Below are positions 50,937-59,943 of a stretch of 64,000 bases of DNA, in pieces. The position numbers and the translations under genes were made by a program. This DNA comes from Chryseolinea lacunae (GTDB lineage Bacteria > Bacteroidota > Bacteroidia > Cytophagales > Cyclobacteriaceae), in NCBI RefSeq assembly GCF_016735595.1, contig NZ_JAERRB010000002.1, positions 322,996-386,995 of the forward strand, written 5' to 3'. The notes under the pieces are model-generated. The model worked only from the letters and a program-made list of their open reading frames with translations. It ran no database searches and had not been told where the DNA came from. Position 1 is the first letter of the stretch. The number at the start of each line of letters is the position of its first letter.

Positions 50937-51662
50937 TTAGAGATGGGCAGTATCGAGCGATTTCTTTTCCGGCGGTGTCGCGGATGATACGATTCGGCCG
51001 TCTTCCATTTCGATGATGCGGTGGGTTCTTTTTGCAAACTCTTGGTCGTGCGTTACCACCAGCAAGGCCTGGTGATGTTCGGTGGTGAGTTGATTGAAAA
51101 TGTTGAATACCGATTCACTGTTTGTTTTGTCGAGATTGCCGGTTGGCTCGTCGCACAAAATTATGGCGGGCCTGTTGATAAGGGCCCGGGCAATGGCGAC
51201 ACGCTGTTTTTCACCCCCGGACAATTGTCGGGCTTTCTTTGAAGACGTCGCGTGAATATCGAGCAGCCGCAGCAGTTCCATGGCCCGGGCACGAATATGT
51301 TCTTCGGAAGAACTGGCTAGTTTGAGCCCGGGAAGCATTACGTTTTCGAGTACCGTGAATTCATTGAGGAGGTAGTGGAACTGAAAGACAAACCCAATTT
51401 TTTCGTTTCGAACGCGGGCGAGTTCCCGTTCGGTTTTTCCTTTCATGACGCTTCCGTCAATGACCAGCTCTCCTTCGTAGTCGGTGTCCATGGTGGAGAG
51501 AATGTAGAGCAAGGTTGATTTGCCGCAGCCTGACTTGCCTGTGATCGATACAAATTCGCCTTGGTCTATCGTTAACGATATGTTTTTGAGCACAGGAATG
51601 TTTATAGGGTCGTGAAAACTCTTACTGATGTGTGTGGCCCGTAGAACGTTTCGTGCTGCCAT
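50937..51662 (-). CDS. ABC transporter ATP-binding protein (LolD/MacB type)
   Basis: A 241-residue ATPase: Walker [18 protein letters not shown], signature [19 protein letters not shown], Walker [13 protein letters not shown] and switch His in VVTHDQEFA. Third and last gene of an exporter operon: adaptor (54028-52928), permease (52931-51672), ATPase. It most resembles MacB/LolD-type systems for export or lipoprotein release. Confidence 0.92.
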   Translation of the reverse strand: MAARNVLRATHISKSFHDPINIPVLKNISLTIDQGEFVSITGKSGCGKSTLLYILSTMDTDYEGELVIDGSVMKGKTERELARVRNEKIGFVFQFHYLLNEFTVLENVMLPGLKLASSSEEHIRARAMELLRLLDIHATSSKKARQLSGGEKQRVAIARALINRPAIILCDEPTGNLDKTNSESVFNIFNQLTTEHHQALLVVTHDQEFAKRTHRIIEMEDGRIVSSATPPEKKSLDTAHL

Positions 51663-51671
51663 GATGATTGC

Positions 51672-52931
51672 TTATTTGCCTCTGATGATCACCACCGGGT
51701 CGATCTTACTGGCTTTGCGTGCGGGAGCCCATCCTGAAAGATAGGTTGTGATTAATGAAAACGAGGCACCGATGCAGTAGAACGCGGGGTTGTAGCTTAC
51801 CGGATAGGTTTTGAGCGTGGGCAATGAAGCCGTGTTGAACGGGATGTGGTCGATGCCATAGGAGAGCAGAAAGCCAAAGATCAGGCCAAGCGATCCGCCG
51901 ACCAAGCCGATGGAGAGGGCGATGGTCATGAAAATTCGGTTCACGTCGCGGCCCGCAAACCCCGTGGCTTTTAGAATGGCAATAGAATCCATTTTTTCAT
52001 AGATTAACATATTAAGGATGTTATAGATGCCAAATCCCGCCACCACAAGCAGTGTTACGCCCACCGCGTAGGAAATGAGCGAGCGAATAAAAGAGCCTGT
52101 TTCAAACTGACTGTTTGACGTTAGAATGTCTTCGGCATCGGTGTTGAACAGGGCACTGAATTCGGTTGACAGCTGCGCAGACTTTTTCAGATCGTGCAGG
52201 CGAATGTGGATGTCGGTGATATAATCGCCCGGCTGGTTCCAGATTTTCTGTGCGGTGGCCAGTGAGGTATAGCTCTGCACTTTGTCGAGTTCTTCGATGC
52301 CTGACTGATATATGCCAACAATCTTCAAGGAGAAAGCGTGGCGTTGGGCTGTGGTTACATACACCACGTCGCCCACCTGGGCGAGTAATTTATGGGCGAG
52401 TGATTTTCCCAGAATAATGCTGTTGGAAACGTCGTTGAGATCACTCGGCTTTCCCTCGACAATGTATTCGTTGAACCGGAAAACTTTGTCTTCTTCGGCT
52501 ACGTCAATGCCCGTGATCACGCCGGTGATATCGACGGGCCCGTCGTTGAAAAAAACCTGTGCCGTGATTTTTGGAGCAACGCCCTTGATACGCGGGTCGC
52601 GGCGCAATGTCTGCAGCACGGCACGGCTGTTATAAATCTCCTGCCGACTGGAACCGGGCTTTACAGAACGGATGAAATTGTAGCTCTTACTAAAGGACTT
52701 ACTGGAATTGATGGGCTGGTGCGCATTGGGCCTGACTTCGTTGTAGAGTCGGATGTGCGGTGTCCTGCTGAGAATCATATCGTCGAGCATTTCGTTAAGT
52801 CCCATCATAAAGCTGAGCAACGCAATGAACATGGTGATGCCAAAGGTGACACCCGCTGCGGCTACAGAAGTTTGCCGCCAGCGGGCCAGCAAAAGCGATC
52901 GGGCAATGCGCATGATGAGCTTGAAATTCAC
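51672..52931 (-). CDS. FtsX/MacB-type ABC permease
   Basis: A 419-residue inner-membrane permease: one N-terminal helix (AAGVTFGITMFIALLSFMMG), a large periplasmic domain (about residues 45-265) and three C-terminal helices, with the conserved YEKMDSIAILKATGFAGRDV loop and APARKASKIDPVVIIRGK end. It overlaps the adaptor gene by 4 nt and precedes the ATPase by 9 nt. Confidence 0.9.
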   Translation of the reverse strand: MNFKLIMRIARSLLLARWRQTSVAAAGVTFGITMFIALLSFMMGLNEMLDDMILSRTPHIRLYNEVRPNAHQPINSSKSFSKSYNFIRSVKPGSSRQEIYNSRAVLQTLRRDPRIKGVAPKITAQVFFNDGPVDITGVITGIDVAEEDKVFRFNEYIVEGKPSDLNDVSNSIILGKSLAHKLLAQVGDVVYVTTAQRHAFSLKIVGIYQSGIEELDKVQSYTSLATAQKIWNQPGDYITDIHIRLHDLKKSAQLSTEFSALFNTDAEDILTSNSQFETGSFIRSLISYAVGVTLLVVAGFGIYNILNMLIYEKMDSIAILKATGFAGRDVNRIFMTIALSIGLVGGSLGLIFGFLLSYGIDHIPFNTASLPTLKTYPVSYNPAFYCIGASFSLITTYLSGWAPARKASKIDPVVIIRGK

Positions 52932-54028
52932 GGTGACGGTTTTTTGATGACATCGCTCCCGGACAGGCCGTCTAGGATTTCTGCATACGCGTAGTCACGC
53001 GCTCCTACAGTTACTTTTCTTTTCTGGCCGTTAGCCAGCACAACCAGCGAATCGGAAAGCAGGTAGGTGCGGGGAATGGTTAGTGCGTTTTCTTTTGCAC
53101 GGATAACGATGTTTGCTTCGGCAGACAGGTTTGGATATAGCGTGGCTGGCCTGGTAGCAAAGCTGGCCTTGACGGTGAATGAGCGAGATGTCGGGTCCAT
53201 CAAGGGCTCAATCTCTTGGATTCTTGCTTCGAAGATTTCTCCCCGATAACTATCCAGCGACAGAATGACACGTTGTCCCACCTGCAACCGTGGAATATCA
53301 TATTCGTCGATGGTAAGTTCCAGTAAAAAATCGTTTGCATCGCCCACGATCGCAATGGGTTGTTGTGGATTTGCGAACTCGCCCTTTTCCTTGAGGACCT
53401 TGTAGACCCGGCCGTCTACACGCGATCGGATGATGTAGTCGTCGTCAAGTGCTGAGCTGATCCGCCAGTTGGTTTTAGCCTGCGCATCGGCAAACTGGAG
53501 CTGCTTCCACAGGTCGGCGTAATTGAGTTTAGCGACACGATAGGCGGTTGATGTATTGAGAAAGTTCACTTCGCGTTGTTCCACTTCGATACGACTTCCC
53601 ACGCCCTGGCTCCAGAGGTTACGTTGGCGTGTCAATAGCAGTGAGTCATTCACCATCTTTGCTTTGGCCAGTGCAACGGTTGCCCTGGCTGCATTGAGCT
53701 TTGTCTGATTGACTTGAAAATCTTCGTATTCGGACGCCAGCCTGGCGTTTTGGGTGTTGAGTGTGGATACGTTGTGATGAAGTTGCACCAGAATATCTCC
53801 CTGCTTCACCAGAGCACCCTCGTTTGCCAAGATGTCGTGAATTGTGCCGGCAACGGTGGTGCATACCTCGTATTGATTTTTGGCTCTCACCGTACCGGAA
53901 GCATAGACGGATTCGGTGATGTTGCGAACCACAGGACTTGCTTTTTCGATTTTGCCAATGCAGCAAATCATCGTTATCGCGATCCAGGCATACAGCAAAA
54001 GGAATATTCGTTGATGGCCAATCTCCAT
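52928..54028 (-). CDS. HlyD/RND-type membrane-fusion adaptor of the ABC exporter
   Basis: About 366 residues from ATG 54028 (MEIGHQRIFLLLYAWIAI). N-terminal membrane helix or lipoprotein-like segment (ITMICCIGK), two half-lipoyl segments (TVAGTIHDILANEGALVKQGDILVQL and SRVDGRVYKVLKEKGEFANPQQPIAIVG, quoted in part), a coiled-coil hairpin between them and beta-barrel region. First gene of the three-gene exporter operon. An FNR-like near match (TGATATTTGTCA) lies 56 nt upstream. Confidence 0.88.
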   Translation of the reverse strand: MEIGHQRIFLLLYAWIAITMICCIGKIEKASPVVRNITESVYASGTVRAKNQYEVCTTVAGTIHDILANEGALVKQGDILVQLHHNVSTLNTQNARLASEYEDFQVNQTKLNAARATVALAKAKMVNDSLLLTRQRNLWSQGVGSRIEVEQREVNFLNTSTAYRVAKLNYADLWKQLQFADAQAKTNWRISSALDDDYIIRSRVDGRVYKVLKEKGEFANPQQPIAIVGDANDFLLELTIDEYDIPRLQVGQRVILSLDSYRGEIFEARIQEIEPLMDPTSRSFTVKASFATRPATLYPNLSAEANIVIRAKENALTIPRTYLLSDSLVVLANGQKRKVTVGARDYAYAEILDGLSGSDVIKKPSP

Positions 54029-54338
54029 GATGCGGTGTTGTTTTTGACTGACTAAAATTATTGTTGGCACAGAGAATGGTTGATGATATTTGTCAGGTGT
54101 TTCCGGAACTTATGTCAGGGATCGGTTGCCGGTGAGCCCAGAGAATTCAACCTCATTTCTTCATCCTGGCACGCTGCTGATACCCATGAAAAATGAAATG
54201 ATAATGTATTGTTGTCGTGAAGAAAAAACGACAGCGGCGCCGAACTGACGGGCAATCTGGTGATCGGACTTTTTGGATGGCTAGGCGTTTCTGGGAGCTT
54301 GGTTGCTTTGAAGGGAAGCCTTAGCGTAGGCGAGATGG
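54029..54338. other. Intergenic before baeRF gene end
   Basis: About 310 bases with no gene. Holds the near-match FNR core TGATATTTGTCA (54084-54095) next to the exporter operon start. The rest shows nothing distinct. Confidence 0.4.
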
Positions 54339-55472
54339 CTATATCTCCACCGTTTCTTCATAGCGCAGTAGGATGGCGATGTGTTTGTAGTGCTGAAGCA
54401 TGTCATTATCGACGATCACCACCTGTCCACCTTTTTCTTTGACCATTCGCACTACCTCGCTGGCCGCGTTGGGCACGATATGGTGTTGGGCCAGGGGTGG
54501 AGTGATGTAAAGCTGCCTGGCATTTTGGGCATCCGAGTAGGCCGTGACGTGATAGTCCTTTTCCAGAAGCAAGACAAAGACGTTGCCTTCGGAGGCCGCT
54601 CGCCAGACGTTTCGGATTCCGGCCGTGCCCATGTGTGAGCCCATGCTTTCGTCAAGTTTGCGCAGCCAATCATGGTGCCGGGTCTTCACCGACGTAAGTA
54701 TGGTGTTCCAGACGCTGTCGGCGAGCGGGTGAACGGCATCATGGTCATAGTTACCTTTGATCACCCCGGTAAGCTGCTGCTTGTGGTGGCTGAGGTTTTC
54801 GAAGCTGCTCACTTCTTCGCTCACCCCGGCAATAAACAGGGGCGTATCTTTCTTGAGATACTTACCCAAAGCGGCGTCAGATTTTCGGACGAATGCTTCC
54901 AGCCGGATGGACTGCAACTCCGATTTGTCTTTCTCGAATGCTTTGAGGGTGTTGCCGAAGGATGTGCCGATGCTGGGATGTTCGTATTCAAACTCCTCTT
55001 GATAGTGTTTTGGGAAATCGGCGTTTTCGACTTCCTGCAATTCCTGACCGCTGCCTTTCAAAAGACGAATCTTCTTCTTGCTTAGCGCCAGCAGATAATA
55101 TGGTTCAAGAAACTGCGCATAGTATATCATTTCCTGAAGCTCAAAGCTTTTGCCAAGCATGATTTTTTCCTTTACCGAAAAGGGAAGAAGATATATTTTG
55201 AAGACCGCAGGGGAAATAAAGATAGCCAGTCCTTTTTGCAGACCTATGGTGTCGATTTTTGAAGCCACGACGTCCAACCGTATCTCCAAACGGTTGATCT
55301 TGTCGCGCGGCCAGGCACTGTGGGTCAGTAGCAAACGTGCTTTCTGCAGCGCCTTGCTGACGACTACCGCGTTGCTGGTTCTTGGATTTGTGAATCGTGG
55401 CGTAGAAATTACGATTGACACACAAGGCGTGTCTTTTTCGGCAAGCAGATCATCGATGTCGGTGGTGTCCAT
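54339..55472 (-). CDS. baeRF-type (bacterial archaeo-eukaryotic release-factor-like) protein
   Basis: A 377-residue protein with the baeRF family 3 pattern: N-terminal VSIVISTPRFTNPRTSNAVV segment, LAIFISPAVFKIYLLPFSVKEKI, the YYLLALSKKKIRLLKG strand, DTPLFIAGVSEEVSSFENLS and C-terminal GGQVVIVDNDMLQHYKHIAILLRY. The release-factor GGQ tripeptide itself appears in a different place from the catalytic loop of true eRF1, so translation-release activity cannot be claimed. Such genes are often in stress clusters. It is divergent from the BON gene, with two FNR-type sites between. Confidence 0.82.
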   Translation of the reverse strand: MDTTDIDDLLAEKDTPCVSIVISTPRFTNPRTSNAVVVSKALQKARLLLTHSAWPRDKINRLEIRLDVVASKIDTIGLQKGLAIFISPAVFKIYLLPFSVKEKIMLGKSFELQEMIYYAQFLEPYYLLALSKKKIRLLKGSGQELQEVENADFPKHYQEEFEYEHPSIGTSFGNTLKAFEKDKSELQSIRLEAFVRKSDAALGKYLKKDTPLFIAGVSEEVSSFENLSHHKQQLTGVIKGNYDHDAVHPLADSVWNTILTSVKTRHHDWLRKLDESMGSHMGTAGIRNVWRAASEGNVFVLLLEKDYHVTAYSDAQNARQLYITPPLAQHHIVPNAASEVVRMVKEKGGQVVIVDNDMLQHYKHIAILLRYEETVEI

Positions 55473-55646
55473 AAGAATTTCTGTTATAGGTTGACAACCA
55501 TTTTTAAATCATTCAGCGATCCGGCGTCGTGCATGGGGGATACTTCTTTGCCGGGAATTTACTAAGTGTTTGTATGCGTGCTGAAAATGTTATCAATACT
55601 ATACGAATCGTTTCGTTACCACCATGATATCGGTTGGGGATATGTC
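55473..55646. other. Upstream region of divergent baeRF and BON genes
   Basis: With the bases after the FNR-type sites this makes a gap of about 340 nt. No further gene. Confidence 0.4.
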
Positions 55647-55701
55647 TGATAAAAATCACAAAGCCCGAGATTGGTTGATCTACGCTGGATGATTCAAATC
55701 A
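55647..55701. promoter_or_regulatory. Two FNR-type palindromes, 43 bp apart
   Basis: TGAT-AAAA-ATCA at 55647-55658 and TGAT-TCAA-ATCA at 55690-55701, both perfect matches to the FNR core. Centres are 43 bp apart, about four helical turns, so two dimers could sit on the same DNA face. They lie between the divergent baeRF (55472) and BON (55814) genes. Confidence 0.72.
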
Positions 55702-55813
55702 TAGAAAGTGCGTGACCGTTTTCATGGCACGGTCTGCGCTGTGAGAAATAGTTTTGTGTGTCTGGAAAACCTGTTGTGGGTGGTTCGTATGTTCAATCCT
55801 AAAAAAAAATAGT

Positions 55814-56491
55814 ATGAAAACAAACACAGAACTTCAAAACGATGTTATGGCCGAATTCCAATGGGATTCGAATTTGCGTAGTGTTGCCAGCCAGATTGGC
55901 GTGGCGGCTAAAGACGGCGTGATCACGCTGTCGGGCCTGGTGGACACTTATAGTAAGAAGATAGCTGCCGAAAGGGCCGCGCAGCGTGTGCAAGGTGTGA
56001 GGGTTGTTGCTTCGGATATCGAAGTGAAGATTCCGTCGTCTCTCAAAAAAACAGACACAGAAATTGCAGGAGCTATTCGCGACGCACTGCGGTGGAACAC
56101 GCTGGTGGACGAGGGCAAAATGGCGATCAAGGTTGAAGACGGTTGGGTGACGATGAGCGGCGAGGTGGAGTGGGCATTCCAACGGTTGTCGGCCGAGGAG
56201 AGCATCGAAAATCTGATGGGCGTAAAAGGTGTCACCAACCTCATCGGACTCAAAACAAAACGGATCGATACACAGGAAATCAAACGCGAGATCGCTGCCG
56301 CATTTCACCGCAGCGCCACGGTCGATTCGTCGGCGGTAAAACTTGACGCTCAGGGCTCGCGGCTCACGCTGACCGGAACGGTGAGGTCGTATGCCGAGAA
56401 GAAGGAGGCCGAACGCATTGCGTGGTCATCGCCCGGAGTGTTGACCGTTGACAACCGCATCGGAATTGATTCGGAAGTGTTCGCCGATTGA
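55814..56491 (+). CDS. Triple BON-domain protein
   Basis: About 225 residues from ATG 55814 (MKTNTELQNDVMAEF). Three BON domains in line, each with the D..I...V......L.V...G..V.LSG.V pattern: GVITLSGLVDTY, GWVTMSGEVEWAF and SRLTLTGTVRSY. No signal peptide is visible, so it may be cytoplasmic (as with E. coli Kbp) or exported in another way. Members are commonly induced by osmotic or other stress. Downstream of two FNR-type sites. Confidence 0.88.
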   Translation: MKTNTELQNDVMAEFQWDSNLRSVASQIGVAAKDGVITLSGLVDTYSKKIAAERAAQRVQGVRVVASDIEVKIPSSLKKTDTEIAGAIRDALRWNTLVDEGKMAIKVEDGWVTMSGEVEWAFQRLSAEESIENLMGVKGVTNLIGLKTKRIDTQEIKREIAAAFHRSATVDSSAVKLDAQGSRLTLTGTVRSYAEKKEAERIAWSSPGVLTVDNRIGIDSEVFAD

Positions 56492-56860
56492 TGTCCCGTT
56501 GCGCATGGCCGTTCACGCTATGTACAGTTTCACGGGAACATTTCGGATGATGTGCCATGACATATGTTGTGGTAATTTTTGAGCTGTGGCGCGTAAGCGC
56601 CACAGCTTCCTTGCTGAGACCCGAGGCGTCCGGCACTGAAAATCGAGATTGGTTTTCAACGCGTCTATGTAAGAGTATGCGTGTGTTGCGTGGCACAAGT
56701 CTGTGCCGAATCTTCACCCTTCTGCACGTGATTCACATGGAACGCTGAATGCGTACCGGCAAAAAAGTGATTTTATTGGTTTGAGAATTATAGTGAATTC
56801 CAGAGAACGGCCTGTTCTGATTGTATTGTCGTGCAGCTGATCAAAACGAGGTTGAACCGA
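56492..56860. other. Intergenic between BON and flavodoxin genes
   Basis: About 370 bases. A short hairpin near 56580-56605 (GAGCTGTGGCGC…GCGCCACAGCTTC) could end the BON transcript: GAGCTGTGGCGC pairs with GCGCCACAGCTTC over 11 bp. The rest leads to the FNR-type site. Confidence 0.5.
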
Positions 56861-56872
56861 TGATTTTTATCA
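56861..56872. promoter_or_regulatory. FNR-type palindrome TGAT-TTTT-ATCA
   Basis: Perfect TGAT-N4-ATCA core 105 nt upstream of the flavodoxin gene start (56977). Confidence 0.65.
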
Positions 56873-56976
56873 GCGAACGATGAACAGATGGAGGTTATCT
56901 TCGGATGAAGTTTAATGCCAGGCAGCGCACCGATTGCGGCCTGTCTTTGGTTTTTAATAACTTAAAATGTGTGCTT

Positions 56977-57513
56977 ATGAAAACGATCATTGTCTATTAT
57001 TCTTTTTCGGGCAATAATGAGCAGCTGGCAAAGCACCTTCACGAAAAGCTGAACTGCGACATCCTTCAACTGGAAACTGTTCGGAAACGTGGGCCATTGT
57101 CTATTTTTTTGGATATTCTGTTCAGTCGAAGCCCGGCAATCCAACCCCGGAACTGGTCGATGGCGCGCTATGACCGGTTTATCTTTGTGGCCCCCGTATG
57201 GGCCGGTAAAATGGCTTCGCCATTGAGGACCTTTCTACGGGAAGAAAGCAAATTTATTTTGCACTACTCCTTTATTACTGTGTGTGGCGGCGGGCAAAAC
57301 AATCAGCGCGAAGCGTTGGAAAAAGAGCTTGCGTCGATTCTGGAAACGCCACCCGAACGGGTAGCCGAGTTGTGGGTGAAGGAAATGTTGGAGGTGAAAA
57401 AAATGGATGCGGACAAGTTCACTTCCGCCTACCGGATCACCCCCAAAGACTTGATGTATTTTTCTCGTAAGATTGATGATTTTGTCAAGCCTCACACAGC
57501 CGTGGCGTTGTGA
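56977..57513 (+). CDS. Flavodoxin family protein
   Basis: About 178 residues from ATG 56977. FMN phosphate-loop motif YYSFSGNNEQLAKHL, then RFIFVAPVWAGKMASPLRTFLREE, the second FMN-binding loop, and VCGGGQNNQREALEKEL. It would carry one or two electrons by FMN. The reading frame could open at 56905 but that leader has no support. The 3' end overlaps the convergent CHAD gene by 22 nt. FNR-type site upstream fits control under low oxygen. Confidence 0.85.
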   Translation: MKTIIVYYSFSGNNEQLAKHLHEKLNCDILQLETVRKRGPLSIFLDILFSRSPAIQPRNWSMARYDRFIFVAPVWAGKMASPLRTFLREESKFILHYSFITVCGGGQNNQREALEKELASILETPPERVAELWVKEMLEVKKMDADKFTSAYRITPKDLMYFSRKIDDFVKPHTAVAL

Positions 57514-58241
57514 TGGACATTGTTTGGATTCGGGCGATAAAACCGGACTGTCATGGCTTTGATCTTACGAATTCCATGGGTGATCGCGACCTTTGCCGCG
57601 TGGCGGTCGGCTGCGTGCGTCGAGGTGGCAAGCAACAATTGATTGTCGTGCAGCATGCCGATAGATTCTTGCAGAGCGTTGAAGAAATGTATTTTTTCTT
57701 TTTTCAAACTGTGGGTGGCTTGTGCGATGTATAAGACGGTTTTGACAGATTTTCGTGTCTTATGGATGTCGGTTATGGAAAGGTGAGGATAGAGTTTGCA
57801 ACGGATTTGTTTTTGAAGACGTTTCAGGAACCGGCGTAGCGGCTTTTTGTGAACGCCTCGCAGCCACGGTTCGATTTTTCTTTTCCGTTTTTTGATTTTC
57901 TTCGCGAAACGGTCTACGACGATTGAAAAATCGGAGCAGGGTCCATCTTCTGCCGCAGTTGATGTTGGTATTGCAGCCTCGGTCTCTGACGCCAGCGTGT
58001 GGAACAAATCCAACCTACGGATGATATCGGCGCTTCGAAACACTGTACGGAAAGGCACGTACTGGCGGTGCATCTTAAAAGATTTTCGGCATGCACCTAT
58101 GGTTTCTAACACCGCTTTTATTTTTTTTATGTCGACGCGTATTTGATGCACTCCCTCAGCATCGGGATTTTCACGATAGGCCTCAAGGTGGGTTTTGAGG
58201 ATCTTAAACTGATTGTGCGCAAAATGATTGAAACGTTTCAT
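57492..58241 (-). CDS. CHAD-domain protein
   Basis: A 249-residue helical protein with the conserved histidines and basic residues of CHAD: VHQIRVDIKKIKAVLE, FRSADIIRRLDLFHTL, LSITDIHKTRKSVKTVLYIA and IGMLHDNQLLLATST. CHAD domains bind polyphosphate and often go with polyP kinases; none is in the window. Very Lys/Arg-rich. Second of two genes behind 58262-58675 (20-nt gap). Confidence 0.88.
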   Translation of the reverse strand: MKRFNHFAHNQFKILKTHLEAYRENPDAEGVHQIRVDIKKIKAVLETIGACRKSFKMHRQYVPFRTVFRSADIIRRLDLFHTLASETEAAIPTSTAAEDGPCSDFSIVVDRFAKKIKKRKRKIEPWLRGVHKKPLRRFLKRLQKQIRCKLYPHLSITDIHKTRKSVKTVLYIAQATHSLKKEKIHFFNALQESIGMLHDNQLLLATSTHAADRHAAKVAITHGIRKIKAMTVRFYRPNPNNVHHNATAV

Positions 58242-58261
58242 GCCAAGGTTCTTCGGCTACA

Positions 58262-58675
58262 TCACATCGCGGTTTCGATAAACGTGAATAGCGTGGATTT
58301 ATATTCCTGAAACTGGGTGTTAAACGATTCCATTTGCGCCATCACGAGGTCATGTTCCTTAAAATATCCGGTTTTTGTTTCGTCCTGTGTCGATAGGATT
58401 TCGGCAAGTTGTTTTTCGTGTTGACGAAGGGTGTCTGCCAGGGTGTCGACCACTTCCGTTCTGTAATAGAGCAGCAAATTTTGGAAGTGGTCGAGTTGTT
58501 GTTTGTCGGCAAGCGATGAAAAATCGGGTGCGTACTGATCCAATAGTTTTTGAAAGAATGCGAGTTCCCTTTTCCAAAGCACAGAGGCCGACAACCATTC
58601 GAGTGTTTTCTTGTGTTTCTCAAGGAGGCCAGGCTGCAGAATATAGTGTCCGGTGATGGCGAGTGGAGCGATCAT
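58262..58675 (-). CDS. Hypothetical helical protein
   Basis: A 137-residue, soluble, almost wholly alpha-helical protein (LEKHKKTLEWLSASVLWKRE, LQHEKQLAEILSTQDETKT in shortened form). No recognised domain. Located 20 nt upstream of the CHAD gene on the same strand, so they are likely one operon; it may form a coiled-coil partner. Near-match FNR cores (TGACGATGATCA, TGATCTGAGTCA) lie in the sequence upstream. Confidence 0.6.
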   Translation of the reverse strand: MIAPLAITGHYILQPGLLEKHKKTLEWLSASVLWKRELAFFQKLLDQYAPDFSSLADKQQLDHFQNLLLYYRTEVVDTLADTLRQHEKQLAEILSTQDETKTGYFKEHDLVMAQMESFNTQFQEYKSTLFTFIETAM

Positions 58676-58890
58676 GCTTCAAAGTGTTGTTTAAGCAAAG
58701 TTGGAAAAATGTCACAAGCAAAGCGATGACGATGATCATGGCTCGGGACTGATCTGAGTCAGCATGTTGCGGATGGTGGGTTGCCCGGTCACCAGCACAA
58801 ACGCGGGTGCGATGTGAAGACTGTCATCATCCTTTTCTGTCTACAACGAATCCCAGCCGCCAACTTAAAAAAGAAACATCGCGTTCAGGA
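58676..58890. other. Intergenic, possible remnant
   Basis: About 215 bases between the CHAD operon and the proline-rich gene. A minus-strand frame reads LHIAPAFVLVTGQPTIRNML without a start, perhaps a degraded end of a gene. TGATCTGAGTCA at 58750-58761 is a one-mismatch FNR-type core. Confidence 0.35.
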
Positions 58891-59118
58891 TCACCAGGGC
58901 GTTCCCGGGGAGCTTGCGTTACGGGAGGGAGCCGGAACCTCGCGCGGCGCGGTAGGGGGAATCGTCAGCGGTTCTTCTGCTGGCTTGATTTCCGGCGTGG
59001 GCTGTGGCCATACAACCGGTGTGGGTTCTTTGGGCGGGGTGGTTTCTGGAAGTTTGCCAGGTTGCGGAATTTCGACAGGACCTGGGCTTTCTGCAGAGGA
59101 GGCAATGCGTGTTTTCAT
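58891..59118 (-). CDS. Small proline-rich protein
   Basis: A 75-residue protein rich in Pro and Glu (PGPVEIPQPGKLPETTPPKE, EIKPAEEPLTIPPTAPRE). Bacteroidota encode many such short PPE-rich acidic proteins next to stress genes; the family has no function. Its ATG overlaps the OsmC stop (ATGA), so it is the second gene of that operon and probably translated after it. Confidence 0.6.
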   Translation of the reverse strand: MKTRIASSAESPGPVEIPQPGKLPETTPPKEPTPVVWPQPTPEIKPAEEPLTIPPTAPREVPAPSRNASSPGTPW

Positions 59119-59585
59119 GTTAGTTCAAGTTTTGCCGGCACTTCAACGTGAGGTCGCATAGTAACTTTCGTGGTGATCGAGTTCGTGATCAGACAGGCCG
59201 ATTCAGTTTTCTGCAGCACGCGTAAGGCGCGGTCGCGATCTTTTTCTTGCACGATGACCAGATGAGGTTCCAGCAGGATTTCCGTCATTCTATATTTGTT
59301 GTTAAGCTGCTCCAACGTTCCGCGTGCATCGCAACGAAACGTTTTAAAATCAAGTTTAGAATTCTCGGCAATGGATAAAAACGTGGTCATGAAGCAACTG
59401 CTCACAGCTGCAGTGAACAGATGTTCGGGCGACCAGATGCCGGGAATTCCGTTTGGAAATTCTGGCGGTGTAGCCACCTCGATACAGGTACGTTCGGCTG
59501 TGCTGTTGTGAATTTCAGGTGAACACATCACGCCCCTGCGATCTTTGTTCCAGGTCACGTTCACGTGATAGAAGTGCGGTGCCAT
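59115..59585 (-). CDS. OsmC family protein
   Basis: A 156-residue protein with both conserved cysteines of the OsmC/Ohr class: AAVSSCFMTTFLSIAE and KTESACLITNSI. The surrounding GIWSPEHLFTAAVSSC and RMTEILLEPHLVI are typical. Family members reduce organic hydroperoxides using the two Cys; that is the likely role. First gene of a two-gene operon. Confidence 0.88.
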   Translation of the reverse strand: MAPHFYHVNVTWNKDRRGVMCSPEIHNSTAERTCIEVATPPEFPNGIPGIWSPEHLFTAAVSSCFMTTFLSIAENSKLDFKTFRCDARGTLEQLNNKYRMTEILLEPHLVIVQEKDRDRALRVLQKTESACLITNSITTKVTMRPHVEVPAKLELT

Positions 59586-59943
59586 ACTACAATTATTTCA
59601 TTGATAAAGGTACCTGCTCGCAGGGTCGCCGCCGCTGACAGATGTCAAGCCTGTCTGTGAGATATATCATGGCAAGGCCGCAAGACTAACACGTTGTGGT
59701 GGATTGTTCGCCAGGGTTGGCTACACGGATTGCATGCTACAGACGATCACCGTGACGAACAGTTCGCCCGAGGGGGTGAATCGACGGTAAAAAATCTCCC
59801 GTGGCAAGATGCTATGATGGGCAACGACACCACTCTTGACGACGTTCGCGTTGGCGACCTTGACGCAAATCATCTTTTTGTTAAAGGTTGGTCATTTGCC
59901 AGATACCTGGAGGTTTGTACTTTCAAAAAAAAACAGAAAGCGT
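59586..59943. other. Intergenic with several FNR-like near matches
   Basis: About 360 bases between OsmC and PfkB genes. TGAC-AGAT-GTCA (59636-59647) and TGAG-ATAT-ATCA (59658-59669) lie on the OsmC side, TGAC-GCAA-ATCA (59861-59872) 72 nt before the PfkB start. All differ from the perfect core by one or two bases. No gene. Confidence 0.45.

Noticed and set aside
54339-55472. A true peptide-chain release factor
   Set aside because: The baeRF fold is present but no GGQ in the catalytic-loop position and no codon-recognition domain can be seen.
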